Source: Acidaminobacter sp. JC074
GTDB taxonomy: Bacteria > Bacillota > Clostridia > Peptostreptococcales > Acidaminobacteraceae
Direction: 5' to 3'
Assembly (NCBI RefSeq): GCF_022496765.1
Contig: NZ_VANV01000005.1
Span: forward strand, 62,001-126,000
DNA length: 64,000 nucleotides
This document shows, piece by piece, positions 17,482 through 26,117 of the stretch. The notes under the pieces are model-generated. The model made no database searches, was not told where the DNA came from, and saw nothing but the letters and a program-made list of their open reading frames with translations. The translations under genes and the position numbers were made by a program. Every line of letters begins with the position of its first letter. The stretch's first letter is position 1.

Positions 17482-18411
17482 CTACCCCCTTAAGGACTTA
17501 CCAGTCAGTGTTAAAAATACATCTTCAAGGGTCGGTTTCATATCCTTGATTTCAGTTATTTCTATGCCAGAATTAAGTACTTCTCTTAACAGTACATTTT
17601 TAGTAATTAAGTCAGGATCATAGACAATTTTATAGGCATTTTCATTTGATTCGATGCCAAGAATACCTTTTAATGATGATAAATTATCAAGACAGCCTTC
17701 ATGGGTATCGTCATAATCTATAGATAAGACATTGTCATGACTGACCATCTTTTTTAAACTCTCCAAATCACCAGAGGCTATAACACGACCTTCATCTATA
17801 ACAATGGCCTCATCACAAAGAAACTCCACTTCGTGCATATAATGTGAGGTGTAGATAATGGTCATACCATTTTCATTCAAAGACTTTATTGTATCAAGGA
17901 TATAGTTTCTACTTTGAGCATCAATGCCGACAGTTGGTTCATCCATAATCAGAAGTCTTGGTTCATGTAACAGTGCACAGCCAATATTTAAACGCCTCTT
18001 CATACCACCAGAAAATTCATCGGGTTTTCTTTTTCTCTGCTTTTCTAAGCCGACAATCTCTAGCACCTGATCGACACGCTCTGATAGTTTCCTACCTTTT
18101 AATCCATAAAGACTGCCAAAAAATCTGAGATTTTCTTCACATGACATGTCATAATAAATAGCGAGATGCTGAGGTACAAAGCCAACTTCTCTTTTTATTT
18201 CAATTTCATATTTTTTAAAGGGTTTTGAGAATATTGAAATCTCACCATGATCGAAGTCCACCAAACCCAAAATGGCATGGATGGTGGTCGTTTTTCCAGC
18301 ACCATTCGGTCCCAATAAACCGATTACTTTGCCTTCTGGTATATGCATGGACAAGTTATCTACTGCCAACTTATCTTTGTATCTCTTTACTAAATTCTCT
18401 ATTTTAACCAT
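17482..18411 (-). CDS. ABC transporter ATP-binding protein
   Basis: The 309-aa ATPase has Walker A GPNGAGKTT, the Q-loop VGFVPQ, signature EFSGGMKRRLNIG, Walker B LLIMDEPTVGID and the H-loop YTSHYMHEVEFLCD, followed by the C-terminal domain seen in drug and antibiotic exporters (DUF4162-like). GGAGAG precedes the ATG at 18411; the ATG at 18423 lacks a site. It is the first gene of the five-gene exporter/two-component operon. Confidence 0.9.
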   Translation of the reverse strand: MVKIENLVKRYKDKLAVDNLSMHIPEGKVIGLLGPNGAGKTTTIHAILGLVDFDHGEISIFSKPFKKYEIEIKREVGFVPQHLAIYYDMSCEENLRFFGSLYGLKGRKLSERVDQVLEIVGLEKQRKRKPDEFSGGMKRRLNIGCALLHEPRLLIMDEPTVGIDAQSRNYILDTIKSLNENGMTIIYTSHYMHEVEFLCDEAIVIDEGRVIASGDLESLKKMVSHDNVLSIDYDDTHEGCLDNLSSLKGILGIESNENAYKIVYDPDLITKNVLLREVLNSGIEITEIKDMKPTLEDVFLTLTGKSLRG

Positions 18412-18487
18412 ACGTCTCTCCATTTGTTTTGTGAAATATCTTATAGCCTTATTATGTCTTATAATAAGCTTTAAAATCAGTACTATA

Positions 18488-18507
18488 TGTCACAATACTT
18501 AGTGACA
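18488..18507. promoter_or_regulatory. Palindromic operator before ABC exporter/TCS operon
   Basis: TGTCAC-N8-GTGACA forms perfect 6-bp arms about 80 bp before the ATPase start; a further TGTCA half-site follows at 18510. This is the size and spacing expected for a DesR/LiaR-type dimer, so the operon's own response regulator is the best candidate to bind it. Confidence 0.6.
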
Positions 18508-18511
18508 AATG

Positions 18512-19363
18512 TCATTTTATGATATCAATCAAGTCATCTACCATAGATTTGTCCTTATTCTTTAATGTAACAATGGCCGACCTGGTTTCAAGTGACTTTG
18601 AATTGATAATGGCATACTTAAGCTTTGAAGATCTTATAAAGGACTTGCCACTAAAGGGCAATATGGCGACACCTAACCCCGCTTCTGTCCAGGCTAAAAT
18701 AGATCTTGAATCTTCACCTAAACAGATGATATTAGGGCGGACGCCTGATGTGAAAGCTTCATTTTCTATAAGCTCAAGAAATCTCTTATCCAGTACAAGA
18801 GGCAAATTTTTTAAATCTTTGACACCTATCTTTTCATCTAGCTGATAAACCTTTGGGTCATAAACAACAATCATAGGTTCTGGCTCAAGATACTCAACAT
18901 TATAAATCTCAGCGTTAAAAGGAGTTCTAACAAAACCCACATCAATCAAGCCATGGTTGAGTAAATCCAGTATCTTATGGGTGTTTCCTTCCTTCATGAT
19001 GAACTTCATGCTAGGATAAAGCTTATGAAAACTAAGGAGTTTGTCTGGCGATAAAAGAGCTGCAGATGAAGCAACAAAACCAATCTGAATTTCGTTGGAC
19101 TCAAATTGAATCTGTCTGACCTCATTTTCTGTGGTTTCCATAAGTTCAAGAATCTGATGCGCCCTGACCTTAAGTTTTTCACCGGCTTCAGTCATAACAA
19201 GCTTTCTTGTGGTTCTAGTAAAAAGCTTTGTACCCAGTTCTTCTTCTAGGAGTTTTAACTGATAAGTCAATGGCGGTTGGGACATGTGCAAGTTTTCAGC
19301 AGCCTTTGTTATGTTGAGGGTTTCTGATATTTCCAAGAAATAACGCAATTTTTTTACATCCAT
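18512..19363 (-). CDS. LysR family transcriptional regulator
   Basis: The 283-aa protein begins MDVKKLRYFLEISETLNITKAAENLHMSQPPLTYQLKLLEEELGTKLFTRTTRKLVMTEAG, a textbook LysR helix-turn-helix, followed by a substrate-binding domain (about 90-283). The ATG at 19363 is better spaced from AAGG than the one at 19369. It diverges from the racemase gene and probably controls it, with an amino acid or related acid as effector. ATATTAATCAT repeats lie between the two genes. Confidence 0.88.
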   Translation of the reverse strand: MDVKKLRYFLEISETLNITKAAENLHMSQPPLTYQLKLLEEELGTKLFTRTTRKLVMTEAGEKLKVRAHQILELMETTENEVRQIQFESNEIQIGFVASSAALLSPDKLLSFHKLYPSMKFIMKEGNTHKILDLLNHGLIDVGFVRTPFNAEIYNVEYLEPEPMIVVYDPKVYQLDEKIGVKDLKNLPLVLDKRFLELIENEAFTSGVRPNIICLGEDSRSILAWTEAGLGVAILPFSGKSFIRSSKLKYAIINSKSLETRSAIVTLKNKDKSMVDDLIDIIK

Positions 19364-19378
19364 ATTCATATCCTTTTT

Positions 19379-19420
19379 ATATTAATCATCATTATTATAT
19401 GTATTTATCATATTAATCAT
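19379..19420. promoter_or_regulatory. Direct repeats in lysR/racemase intergenic region
   Basis: ATATTAATCAT occurs at 19379-19389 and again at 19410-19420, 31 bp apart (three helical turns), between divergent genes. These are candidate LysR contact sites or promoter elements. Confidence 0.4.
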
Positions 19421-19454
19421 ATCATAGTAGAATGATGATAGAAAGGAAGTCATT

Positions 19455-20099
19455 ATGAAAACAGTTGGTATACTTGGTGGTATGGGCTCTATGGCCACCG
19501 TTGATTTATTCGGAAAAATTGTAAGAAATACAAAGGTAGCTAGAGATCAGGACCACTTACACGTGATCATAGATAATTATCCTCAGATACCTGATCGTAC
19601 AGACTATATACTAAAGAGAGGCCTTGATCCTACTGATAAAATGATAGAAGCGGCTAAAAGACTTGAAGAGGCCGGTGCAGACATATTAGCCATGCCCTGT
19701 AATACAGCTCACTACTTTTATGACAGGATTCAAGCATCCATCAATATTCCTATCATACATATGATGAAAGAAACCAAGAAACGACTTAAAAGCGAGGTCG
19801 TACTTTTAGCAACAGAGGGGACCTATGCAGTAGGGTTATATAAAGATGTTTTAATACCAAATGATACCATGAAAAAAGACATCATGACTTTAATTTATAC
19901 ATATAAAAAAGACCAAACGATTGACGTCGGTCTTAAAGAAAAAGTCTTAAATCAATTAGACTATACAGAAGGTATCATACTCGGTTGTACAGAACTACCC
20001 TTGATTTTTAAACAGGAGGATACACCTATTCCTCTCATTGATCCTACACAAGTTCTAGCAGAAGAAATCATTGTACAGGCAGGTGCTAAACTCATTTAA
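19455..20099 (+). CDS. Aspartate/glutamate racemase family protein
   Basis: The 214-aa protein starts MKTVGILGGMGSMATVDLF and has the two catalytic cysteines in AMPCNTAHYFYD and IILGCTELPLIF. It is of the broad-specificity amino acid racemase type (RacX/YgeA-like) rather than MurI, which is longer and has other flanking motifs. It would interconvert L- and D-amino acids in the cytoplasm for wall or signalling use. GAAAGGAAG precedes the ATG. Its 3' end overlaps the convergent Uma2 gene by four bases with no obvious terminator. Confidence 0.87.
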   Translation: MKTVGILGGMGSMATVDLFGKIVRNTKVARDQDHLHVIIDNYPQIPDRTDYILKRGLDPTDKMIEAAKRLEEAGADILAMPCNTAHYFYDRIQASINIPIIHMMKETKKRLKSEVVLLATEGTYAVGLYKDVLIPNDTMKKDIMTLIYTYKKDQTIDVGLKEKVLNQLDYTEGIILGCTELPLIFKQEDTPIPLIDPTQVLAEEIIVQAGAKLI

Positions 20100-20812
20100 A
20101 ACAATTCGTCAAAATCTATGTCAAATCCCATAGTAGAATGAATTTTACCTTCTGTATATATTTCAACATTCAAAGCTTCATATGCCACGAAGTTGTAAAC
20201 CATTACCTTTTTATTCACGGGATCTACAACCCAATATTCCTCAACACCTGAAAGCATGTAGGAGTTGAGCTTAAACACCATATCTCTAGATCGTGTAGAA
20301 GGAGATAATACTTCTACAACAAGTGTTGGTATCCCCATATAACGGTCTTTTTCGTTAACTTTTTCGTCCGTATCACATGCAATAAACACATCCGGTTGCA
20401 AGACATCCGGACTTTTTATGTCTTTCTTCCAAAAATGAACATCAAATGGCGAAATAAATGGTTTGCACTTCTTATCTCTAAATAAAAGTTTGAACTGAAA
20501 ATAAATATTCCCAACAACTTCTTGATGCGTCATAGAAGGTGATGCCATTTGATAGATTTCACCGTTTAAGTACTCAAGCCTATGTTCTGATTTCTCAGCT
20601 ATCTCCATAAACTCCTCATAACTTACAGTAAGATTACCATAATAAGCAGATTCCTCTTTGACCATAAAATACTCTTCTGCATCTGTATATATAGGTGCAA
20701 GTCTGGCTATCTTTTTATTATTCTTAGTAATATAAACTTCTTCCTTTTCTTTTACAGCATCTAAATAAGAACCTAAATTTTTTTTAAATTCTGTAGCAGT
20801 GATTGTTTTCAT
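20096..20812 (-). CDS. Fusion of Phd/YefM-type antitoxin domain with Uma2-family PD-(D/E)XK nuclease domain
   Basis: The 238-aa protein has two parts. Residues 1-45 (ITATEFKKNLGSYLDAVKEKEEVYITKNNKKIARL) match the DNA-binding fold of Phd/YefM antitoxins. Residues about 60-238 match the Uma2 (DUF820) nuclease-like family: YLNGEIYQMASPSMTHQEVVGNIYFQF, PDVLQPDVFIA, VVEVLSPSTRSRDMVFKLNSYMLSGVEEYWVVDP. AAGGAGGTGG precedes the ATG at 20812. No separate toxin gene adjoins it. The promoter is surrounded by ATATCG-type palindromes, so autoregulation through the Phd domain is likely. Biological role unknown. Confidence 0.82.
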   Translation of the reverse strand: MKTITATEFKKNLGSYLDAVKEKEEVYITKNNKKIARLAPIYTDAEEYFMVKEESAYYGNLTVSYEEFMEIAEKSEHRLEYLNGEIYQMASPSMTHQEVVGNIYFQFKLLFRDKKCKPFISPFDVHFWKKDIKSPDVLQPDVFIACDTDEKVNEKDRYMGIPTLVVEVLSPSTRSRDMVFKLNSYMLSGVEEYWVVDPVNKKVMVYNFVAYEALNVEIYTEGKIHSTMGFDIDFDELF

Positions 20813-20831
20813 ATGCCACCTCCTTAAATAC

Positions 20832-20875
20832 ATCGTAACGCTTCGTGCGATATATGTCAATATATCGTTCGATAT
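20832..20875 (-). promoter_or_regulatory. Promoter and palindromic operators of phd-uma2 fusion gene
   Basis: Minus-strand TTGACA (20855-20860) and TACGAT (20832-20837) are 17 bp apart. ATATCGTTCGATAT (20862-20875) is a palindrome next to the -35, and a related TATCGCACGA lies in the spacer. CGAACGAAC repeats occur further upstream. The arrangement fits repression by the gene's own Phd-like domain. Confidence 0.65.
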
Positions 20876-20914
20876 AGATTTTAAAATAGTTCGTTCGTTA
20901 GTGAAATACGTACA

Positions 20915-20940
20915 AAATCCAAGTCTTTCGACTTGGATTT
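20915..20940. terminator. Terminator after galU
   Basis: AAATCCAAGTC-TTTC-GACTTGGATTT is a perfect 11-bp stem just after the galU stop, with short T-runs on both strands. Confidence 0.75.
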
Positions 20941-20943
20941 ATA

Positions 20944-21816
20944 CTATAGCTTTTCACTTATTTCTTTAATATAGTCTTTAAAAGATGCTTTAACACCCTC
21001 GTGGCGTAAGGCATATTCTACAGTTGCTTTTAAGTAACCCAGTTTATCACCTGTATCGTATCTGATACCTTCGAAATCATATGCAAACATCGATTCCTTC
21101 TTGGCAAGTTCGATCAAGCCATCAGTTAGCTGGATTTCACCACCCTTACCCGGTTGAGTTGTTTCTAAGATATCGAATATTGCAGGTGTTAAAACGTATC
21201 TGCCTAAGGCAGCTACCGTCGTAGGTGCTTCTTCAATACTCGGTTTTTCAATCATACCTTCAACGGTATAGGTTCTGTCATCTATTTGTTTGCCATCAAC
21301 GATACCATACTTAGAGACATCTTCCTTTTTAACAGACTGAACACCTAATACTGAAGCCTGCCTTTTATCAAAGACCTCAATCAGTTGCTTTAAACATGGC
21401 TTCTCATGATAAACGATGTCATCTCCTAATAAAATGGCAAATGGCTCATCACCTACAAAGGCTCTAGCCTGTAATACAGCATGGCCTAAACCTTTCATCT
21501 CCTTTTGTCTTTTAAAGAAGACTTCTGCTAAATCCTCAGCTTCTTTTGAAAGTGCCAGTAAGTCATCTTTCCCCTTAGACTTAAGCATATCATTGAGCTC
21601 TGGAGTTGCATCAAAATGGTTCTCAATAGACGATTTATTTCTCGTCGTAATTATAAGTATTTCCTCTATACCAGCAGCAACTGCTTCTTCCACAATATAC
21701 TGGATTGCAGGTTTGTCGACAATGTTCAACATCTCTTTAGGTGTTGCCTTTGTTGTCGGCAAAAACCTAGTACCATAGCCGGCTGCAGGTATAATAGCCT
21801 TTCTTACTCTCATCAT
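20944..21816 (-). CDS. galU: UTP-glucose-1-phosphate uridylyltransferase
   Basis: The 290-aa protein has the GalU nucleotide-binding start RKAIIPAAGYGTRFLPTTKATPKEMLNIVDKP, then ILLGDDIV and MIEKPS and the C-terminal GIRYDTGDKLGYLKA. It makes UDP-glucose from UTP and glucose 1-phosphate, supplying glycosyltransferases. It is last in an operon with three glycosyltransferase genes, so its product is probably used by them. GGGGG precedes the start; ATG at 21816 or 21813 are both possible. Confidence 0.94.
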   Translation of the reverse strand: MMRVRKAIIPAAGYGTRFLPTTKATPKEMLNIVDKPAIQYIVEEAVAAGIEEILIITTRNKSSIENHFDATPELNDMLKSKGKDDLLALSKEAEDLAEVFFKRQKEMKGLGHAVLQARAFVGDEPFAILLGDDIVYHEKPCLKQLIEVFDKRQASVLGVQSVKKEDVSKYGIVDGKQIDDRTYTVEGMIEKPSIEEAPTTVAALGRYVLTPAIFDILETTQPGKGGEIQLTDGLIELAKKESMFAYDFEGIRYDTGDKLGYLKATVEYALRHEGVKASFKDYIKEISEKL

Positions 21817-21822
21817 TTCCCC

Positions 21823-23565
21823 CTAATGCATGTCAATTGAATTTTCATCTTGCATAATCTTTTCTCTGTATAAGAGATTTGTCTTATTAAGCTTATAATA
21901 CAATCTTTCCAAAATGATGTAAAGCATTTTGACACCAAGGGTAGCATCCGCTTGAATTAGGCCTTCTAAATCTGCCTTTTTCATAACCAGCATTTCTGTA
22001 AACTCATCGGCTATACCGACAACATTGTACTTTTCTTTAATGATAGAAGTTTCACCAATCACACCATTTGAGCAAATGGTTGCAAGGTTGATTTCTTCAT
22101 TAGAATCATTGTATTTAGAAATTCTAACACAACCTTTGATGATCATCATAAACTCAAGGTTGGTATCTCCAATTTGAATAACAACTTCATCTTTCTTGTA
22201 GCCTCTTACACTTGTGATTTGAGAAAGTAGTTCTACTTCCCTATCTGATAGGTCTTTAAAATCAGAGAACTTCTTGATACGATCAATGATCTCTTCTTTT
22301 GTTAATGAAGAAATTTCAATGTCTTCTAGACTTCTGAGTGAATGAGACAAGTTATTAACTTCCATCTCTCTTCTAATAATCGTACGATGTTTGCTAGTCG
22401 CTTCAATAATTTTAACCCAAGTTCTCTGTACACGTCTATAAGCTGTAAATGGATCATCTGTCGGCACAGCATCAAATTTTGAAAGGTAGATGTTCTTTAT
22501 AGATTCTCTACAGCCTTCAATGTCACCGTCAGCCAAGTATTCCAGCGCAAGTAAGATGTTGGTTTTAAAGATTTTATCTTCTAAATCATCTGTTAAAAAG
22601 TCGCCAGGATATGGATCAAAGTTTTTGGCCTTCACCATAGTCATATTGTTGACTTCGTATTGCGAACGAATCTTAGCCTGTTCATATAAAAATCTATAAA
22701 TATCTTCTCTGAGTCTCTTCCAGATTGGATGGTTCTTCTTTGGTGGTAGATGTTTGATATTCAGCTTATTGTCTAAGAAAAAGTCAAAGCCAAACATCTT
22801 AGAATTAATCAGATAGTCAATATCCTCACCACGGGTCACATCTGGGTCAAAGGCCACAGTCTTAAATAAGTTCTTATGAATGACCATCAATCCACCAAAT
22901 GCAAATGGTGTCATTTTAATTCTTGGATCACAAGAAATGATCTTATCAAATGCCTTTGTTTTAGATCCAAATCTATCCCAATAAGTCATCCATGGTACCA
23001 TGGTGACATCATCGTAAAACTCATCGTATTTATTTAAATAGTAACCTGCAACACCATAAACACTCTTACCATAAATTCTCTTACCGATATACTCTTTTGC
23101 CATATCCACAAACTTAGGATTTTCAAAGATTTCATCATCATCAATTAAGATGGTAACTTCAGCAGACAAAACATGTGAGACATAGAGACAGATGTTTCTT
23201 ACATTAGAATAACCATGAATATCAAGCAGGTTGGCATCATTTTCAGAGAGCCCTTGCTCAATAAGAATCTTTTGTATATTTCTTAAGTTCTCAGCTGTAA
23301 AAATGTATGTTTCAATGTTTAAACCTACCTTCTTTACAATTTCTCTAACACGTCTTTCAGATTCTGCTTCTACTTCTTTACAGGTAGGACATATTGGAAT
23401 CACCAGCTTAAATTTCTTATTGTCCAAGTCCTTCATACTTTCAAGGGTTCGCCCTAAAGTATCATCACCGTTTATAGGGGTTGGATGATCATATACTGCA
23501 TCACCCTCATGCCATTCATTATTTTCTCTAGACCAATAAGTTGGTATAACAAGGGTTGTTCTCAT
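21823..23565 (-). CDS. GT-A type glycosyltransferase fused to a C-terminal cyclic-nucleotide-binding domain
   Basis: The 580-aa protein has an N-terminal GT-A-like domain (about 1-330): MRTTLVIPTYW, nucleotide-metal motif ILIDDDEIF (141-145), FAFGGLMVIHKNLF and TRGEDIDYL (about 244-251), where the Glu/Asp would serve acceptor binding. A helical linker follows (330-435). Residues about 436-560 form a Crp-type beta-roll: KDEVVIQIGDTNLEFMMIIKG and GVIGETSIIKEKYNVVGIAD. The phosphate-binding cassette keeps Gly-Glu but lacks the usual Arg (NVV instead of RxA), so the ligand may not be cAMP. No helix-turn-helix follows. It is third of four genes with two more glycosyltransferases and galU. Ligand-controlled glycosylation is an inference. 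Confidence 0.8.
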   Translation of the reverse strand: MRTTLVIPTYWSRENNEWHEGDAVYDHPTPINGDDTLGRTLESMKDLDNKKFKLVIPICPTCKEVEAESERRVREIVKKVGLNIETYIFTAENLRNIQKILIEQGLSENDANLLDIHGYSNVRNICLYVSHVLSAEVTILIDDDEIFENPKFVDMAKEYIGKRIYGKSVYGVAGYYLNKYDEFYDDVTMVPWMTYWDRFGSKTKAFDKIISCDPRIKMTPFAFGGLMVIHKNLFKTVAFDPDVTRGEDIDYLINSKMFGFDFFLDNKLNIKHLPPKKNHPIWKRLREDIYRFLYEQAKIRSQYEVNNMTMVKAKNFDPYPGDFLTDDLEDKIFKTNILLALEYLADGDIEGCRESIKNIYLSKFDAVPTDDPFTAYRRVQRTWVKIIEATSKHRTIIRREMEVNNLSHSLRSLEDIEISSLTKEEIIDRIKKFSDFKDLSDREVELLSQITSVRGYKKDEVVIQIGDTNLEFMMIIKGCVRISKYNDSNEEINLATICSNGVIGETSIIKEKYNVVGIADEFTEMLVMKKADLEGLIQADATLGVKMLYIILERLYYKLNKTNLLYREKIMQDENSIDMH

Positions 23566-23579
23566 GATGACTCCTTTCT

Positions 23580-24770
23580 TTAGATTATTGATTCATATAT
23601 AGATGCAACAACACCAATTGATCGTTTCCATGAGAAGTTCTTCAAGGCATAATCAGCTGCTGCTTTTGCACGTTTTTCTTTTTCTTTATGTTTGATTTCA
23701 GCAACAATTGCGTCTGCAAGAGCAATGTCATCATCCACTGGGACAAGTGTACCAACATCTTCAATTAGAAAATCTGGCAAGCCGCCTTGATTGGTACCAA
23801 CAACTGGCGTACCACATGCTAAAGCTTCTATAGCTACCAGTCCAAAAGGTTCAGTTCTAGATGGGACTGTTGATACATCTGCAATATTGTATAAGTCTAC
23901 TAACTGGTGTTGGTTAACATGACCCAAAAATTGTACGTGGTCAAGTTTCAGGGTCATCTTAAGTTTGTTAAGTTCCTCATAAAGTTCACCATTACCCGCA
24001 ATTAAGGTCACCACTTCACCATCAATGGCTTCGTTATAAATTCTAGCCGCCTTTAAGAGAACATCTACACCCTTGAAGTGGGTCAATTTACCTGCAAAGG
24101 AAACCACATAATCCGGTTCTAGTGATAAGTTAAAGTCATTTAATACATCAAAGCAATTCAAATCTTTTACTTTAAACAAGTTCTCATCATAGCCGTTTAA
24201 TACAAGTTCTTTCTTGTCTTCTGGTACACCATATAAAGTTGTAACTTCCTCATCTACTTGTTCTGAAATGGTAATGACCTTAGCTGCCTTTTTTGCACCC
24301 TCTAAGGCATACTTATGATATCTATCATCTTTTACAAAACCTTTTAGGTCTGTCCCATGTGCTGTAACGATATAAGGTACCCCCGTTTGAGCAGCCGCAT
24401 ATGGCGTCACCCATAGATGCTGGGCATGAATAAGGTCTGGCTTAAAGTTTTCTACTTCTTCTTTGGTCACATCTACAAATTTCTGAACGTAAGCCTTAAG
24501 TTGATTATCATCTAACTCATAGTATGTATTCACACTTCTTGGATGTGATGTAAAACACGGAAAGTTAAAATCAAATTCAGGATTTTCAGTCTGAGGTCCC
24601 TTAAATAAAATCACTCTTGTTTCAAACTCATCAAATGATACCTCTTCAATTTCTGGGAAAACAACTTTCACAGTATGACCCATCTCGCTTAATTCTCTTG
24701 CTAAGTTTTTCGTGTAAATCCCACTACCCGATCCCTCTAGTGGGAAATGATTCAAAATCAAAATTCTCAT
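23580..24770 (-). CDS. GT4 family glycosyltransferase
   Basis: The 396-aa protein has a GT-B fold: N-terminal NHFPLEGSGSGIYTKNLARELSEMGH, middle DLIHAQHLWVTPYAAA and YIVTAHGTDLKG, and the C-terminal donor site VVSFAGKLTHFKGVDVLLKA with the EX7E motif in SRTEPFGLVAIEALACGTPVVGT. It would transfer a sugar with retention from a nucleotide donor, probably UDP- or GDP-linked. It overlaps the upstream glycosyltransferase gene by four bases (ATGA). The acceptor is unknown; the adjacent flagellin is one possibility. Confidence 0.9.
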   Translation of the reverse strand: MRILILNHFPLEGSGSGIYTKNLARELSEMGHTVKVVFPEIEEVSFDEFETRVILFKGPQTENPEFDFNFPCFTSHPRSVNTYYELDDNQLKAYVQKFVDVTKEEVENFKPDLIHAQHLWVTPYAAAQTGVPYIVTAHGTDLKGFVKDDRYHKYALEGAKKAAKVITISEQVDEEVTTLYGVPEDKKELVLNGYDENLFKVKDLNCFDVLNDFNLSLEPDYVVSFAGKLTHFKGVDVLLKAARIYNEAIDGEVVTLIAGNGELYEELNKLKMTLKLDHVQFLGHVNQHQLVDLYNIADVSTVPSRTEPFGLVAIEALACGTPVVGTNQGGLPDFLIEDVGTLVPVDDDIALADAIVAEIKHKEKEKRAKAAADYALKNFSWKRSIGVVASIYESII

Positions 24771-25972
24771 TTCATCCTCCTTATAAAATCAAACCAACTT
24801 GCCTTAAATGCTTCAAACTCTTCATTCATCGTTTCTAAATGCTTATAAGCCTTTTCATGAGCCTTAGGTAATAAAAGAAATCTATCGTCATCTAAATAAT
24901 TACTTATGGCTTTAGAACCTGCCTCTAAATACTGGTGCTCTATTTTATAAACTGATTCTAATTTAAGCTCATGCATTTCATTTAAAAATGGGTTCCTGCC
25001 GATCCACCCCATACATGCATAATAGAACCTGTCTTTTATATTTTTATCTCCGACAATATCCGGTACAATCGGGAAATGACTGTATGTATTGTGAAAGATT
25101 TTCATATCAATGTCATAAAAAATAAATTTCTCATGATTCTTCACCTGGATGGCCAGTAAGGTATCCTCGCCTCTTGTCAGATACTTATTGTCCTCCACCA
25201 TATAAGTCGATGAAAAGAAAGGCAGCATGGTCTCAAATAGCTTGAGCTTAATGGCCACATTCCCCCCAAGAACCTTATGGGTCTTAAAACCACTTCTTTT
25301 TTTGCCATGATCGGTTGCAAGACAGTGATGGCTGTAAGAATTGGTTATGTAGTCATAAGCCTGCTCTTTTTTTAGGCCAAAGAAAAGGTCCTGCATGCCC
25401 TCAAACTGCATAGGCGGTATGATGTAATAACCCGTATAGTCACTGGTCGTCACCATGACATTATCTTTTTCTAAGTGCTTTAAATGTTCACCTAAAAAAT
25501 CAACTTCTTGAATATAAACGTCTTCTATATCAGTTTTTCTTGTCTGGTAAATATCCGTGTCCAGCAAGTTTTCTTTTTTAATCACAACCTCTGGATACAC
25601 ATCTGTATCAATAAAAACAAGGACATCCAGCTTGTTGAGCATGGCTTCTAAGACAACATGGTTTCTGCTGACACCATAAGCCGCCCTACCATCTGATGGT
25701 TTGCTATAGTCTCCAATTAAATGACAGATGTCATCATCAGACATGCCAAGCTTTACAAGCTTCTCGTGTAAGACCTGAGACTGTCTTATTTTTACCAAAT
25801 ATACTTTGACTCTTTCTTTTAGTTTTTTTACCACTTTCATATCGAGTTGATCAGCATAACCAACAACAACACTGTCTACTTCATGTCCGAATTTCTCTGC
25901 ATTGTCTAAAAATTGATCTAGTGGTTCCATACTTAATAAATCTTTTGTTATCATTCCAAATGCCAATTTCAA
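24767..25972 (-). CDS. GT-A type glycosyltransferase-like protein, related in plan to the cNMP fusion
   Basis: The 401-aa protein begins with a TTG start after GGTGAT. It has a GT-A-type metal motif VFIDTDVYPE (DTD at 122-124), a conserved VLGGNVAIKLKLFE and TRGEDTLLAIQVK (267-270), the same order of motifs as in the cNMP-fused enzyme three kilobases downstream, which suggests the two share ancestry. It lacks the regulatory domain. It is the first gene of the glycosyltransferase/galU operon and diverges from the flagellin gene. Donor and acceptor unknown. Confidence 0.7.
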   Translation of the reverse strand: MKLAFGMITKDLLSMEPLDQFLDNAEKFGHEVDSVVVGYADQLDMKVVKKLKERVKVYLVKIRQSQVLHEKLVKLGMSDDDICHLIGDYSKPSDGRAAYGVSRNHVVLEAMLNKLDVLVFIDTDVYPEVVIKKENLLDTDIYQTRKTDIEDVYIQEVDFLGEHLKHLEKDNVMVTTSDYTGYYIIPPMQFEGMQDLFFGLKKEQAYDYITNSYSHHCLATDHGKKRSGFKTHKVLGGNVAIKLKLFETMLPFFSSTYMVEDNKYLTRGEDTLLAIQVKNHEKFIFYDIDMKIFHNTYSHFPIVPDIVGDKNIKDRFYYACMGWIGRNPFLNEMHELKLESVYKIEHQYLEAGSKAISNYLDDDRFLLLPKAHEKAYKHLETMNEEFEAFKASWFDFIRRMK

Positions 25973-26023
25973 ATTATCACCAACTTTCTGACAATCTTTA
26001 TACCCAAAAGAAACAAAAATTAA

Positions 26024-26093
26024 CAGAACATTCTGATAACGCGTTTTAAAACCTATCTCAAATGTTTAACTTACTTCAAAATGGGTATATAAT
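26024..26093 (+). promoter_or_regulatory. Flagellin promoter and central palindrome
   Basis: TTTAAC (26065-26070) and TATAAT (26088-26093) are 17 bp apart, a vegetative sigma-A type promoter rather than the sigma-D (TAAA/GCCGATAT) form usual for flagellin. CAGAACATTCTG (26024-26035) is a palindrome midway to the divergent glycosyltransferase operon. Confidence 0.6.
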
Positions 26094-26117
26094 AAAGTAG
26101 ATTGTGAGGTGATATCA

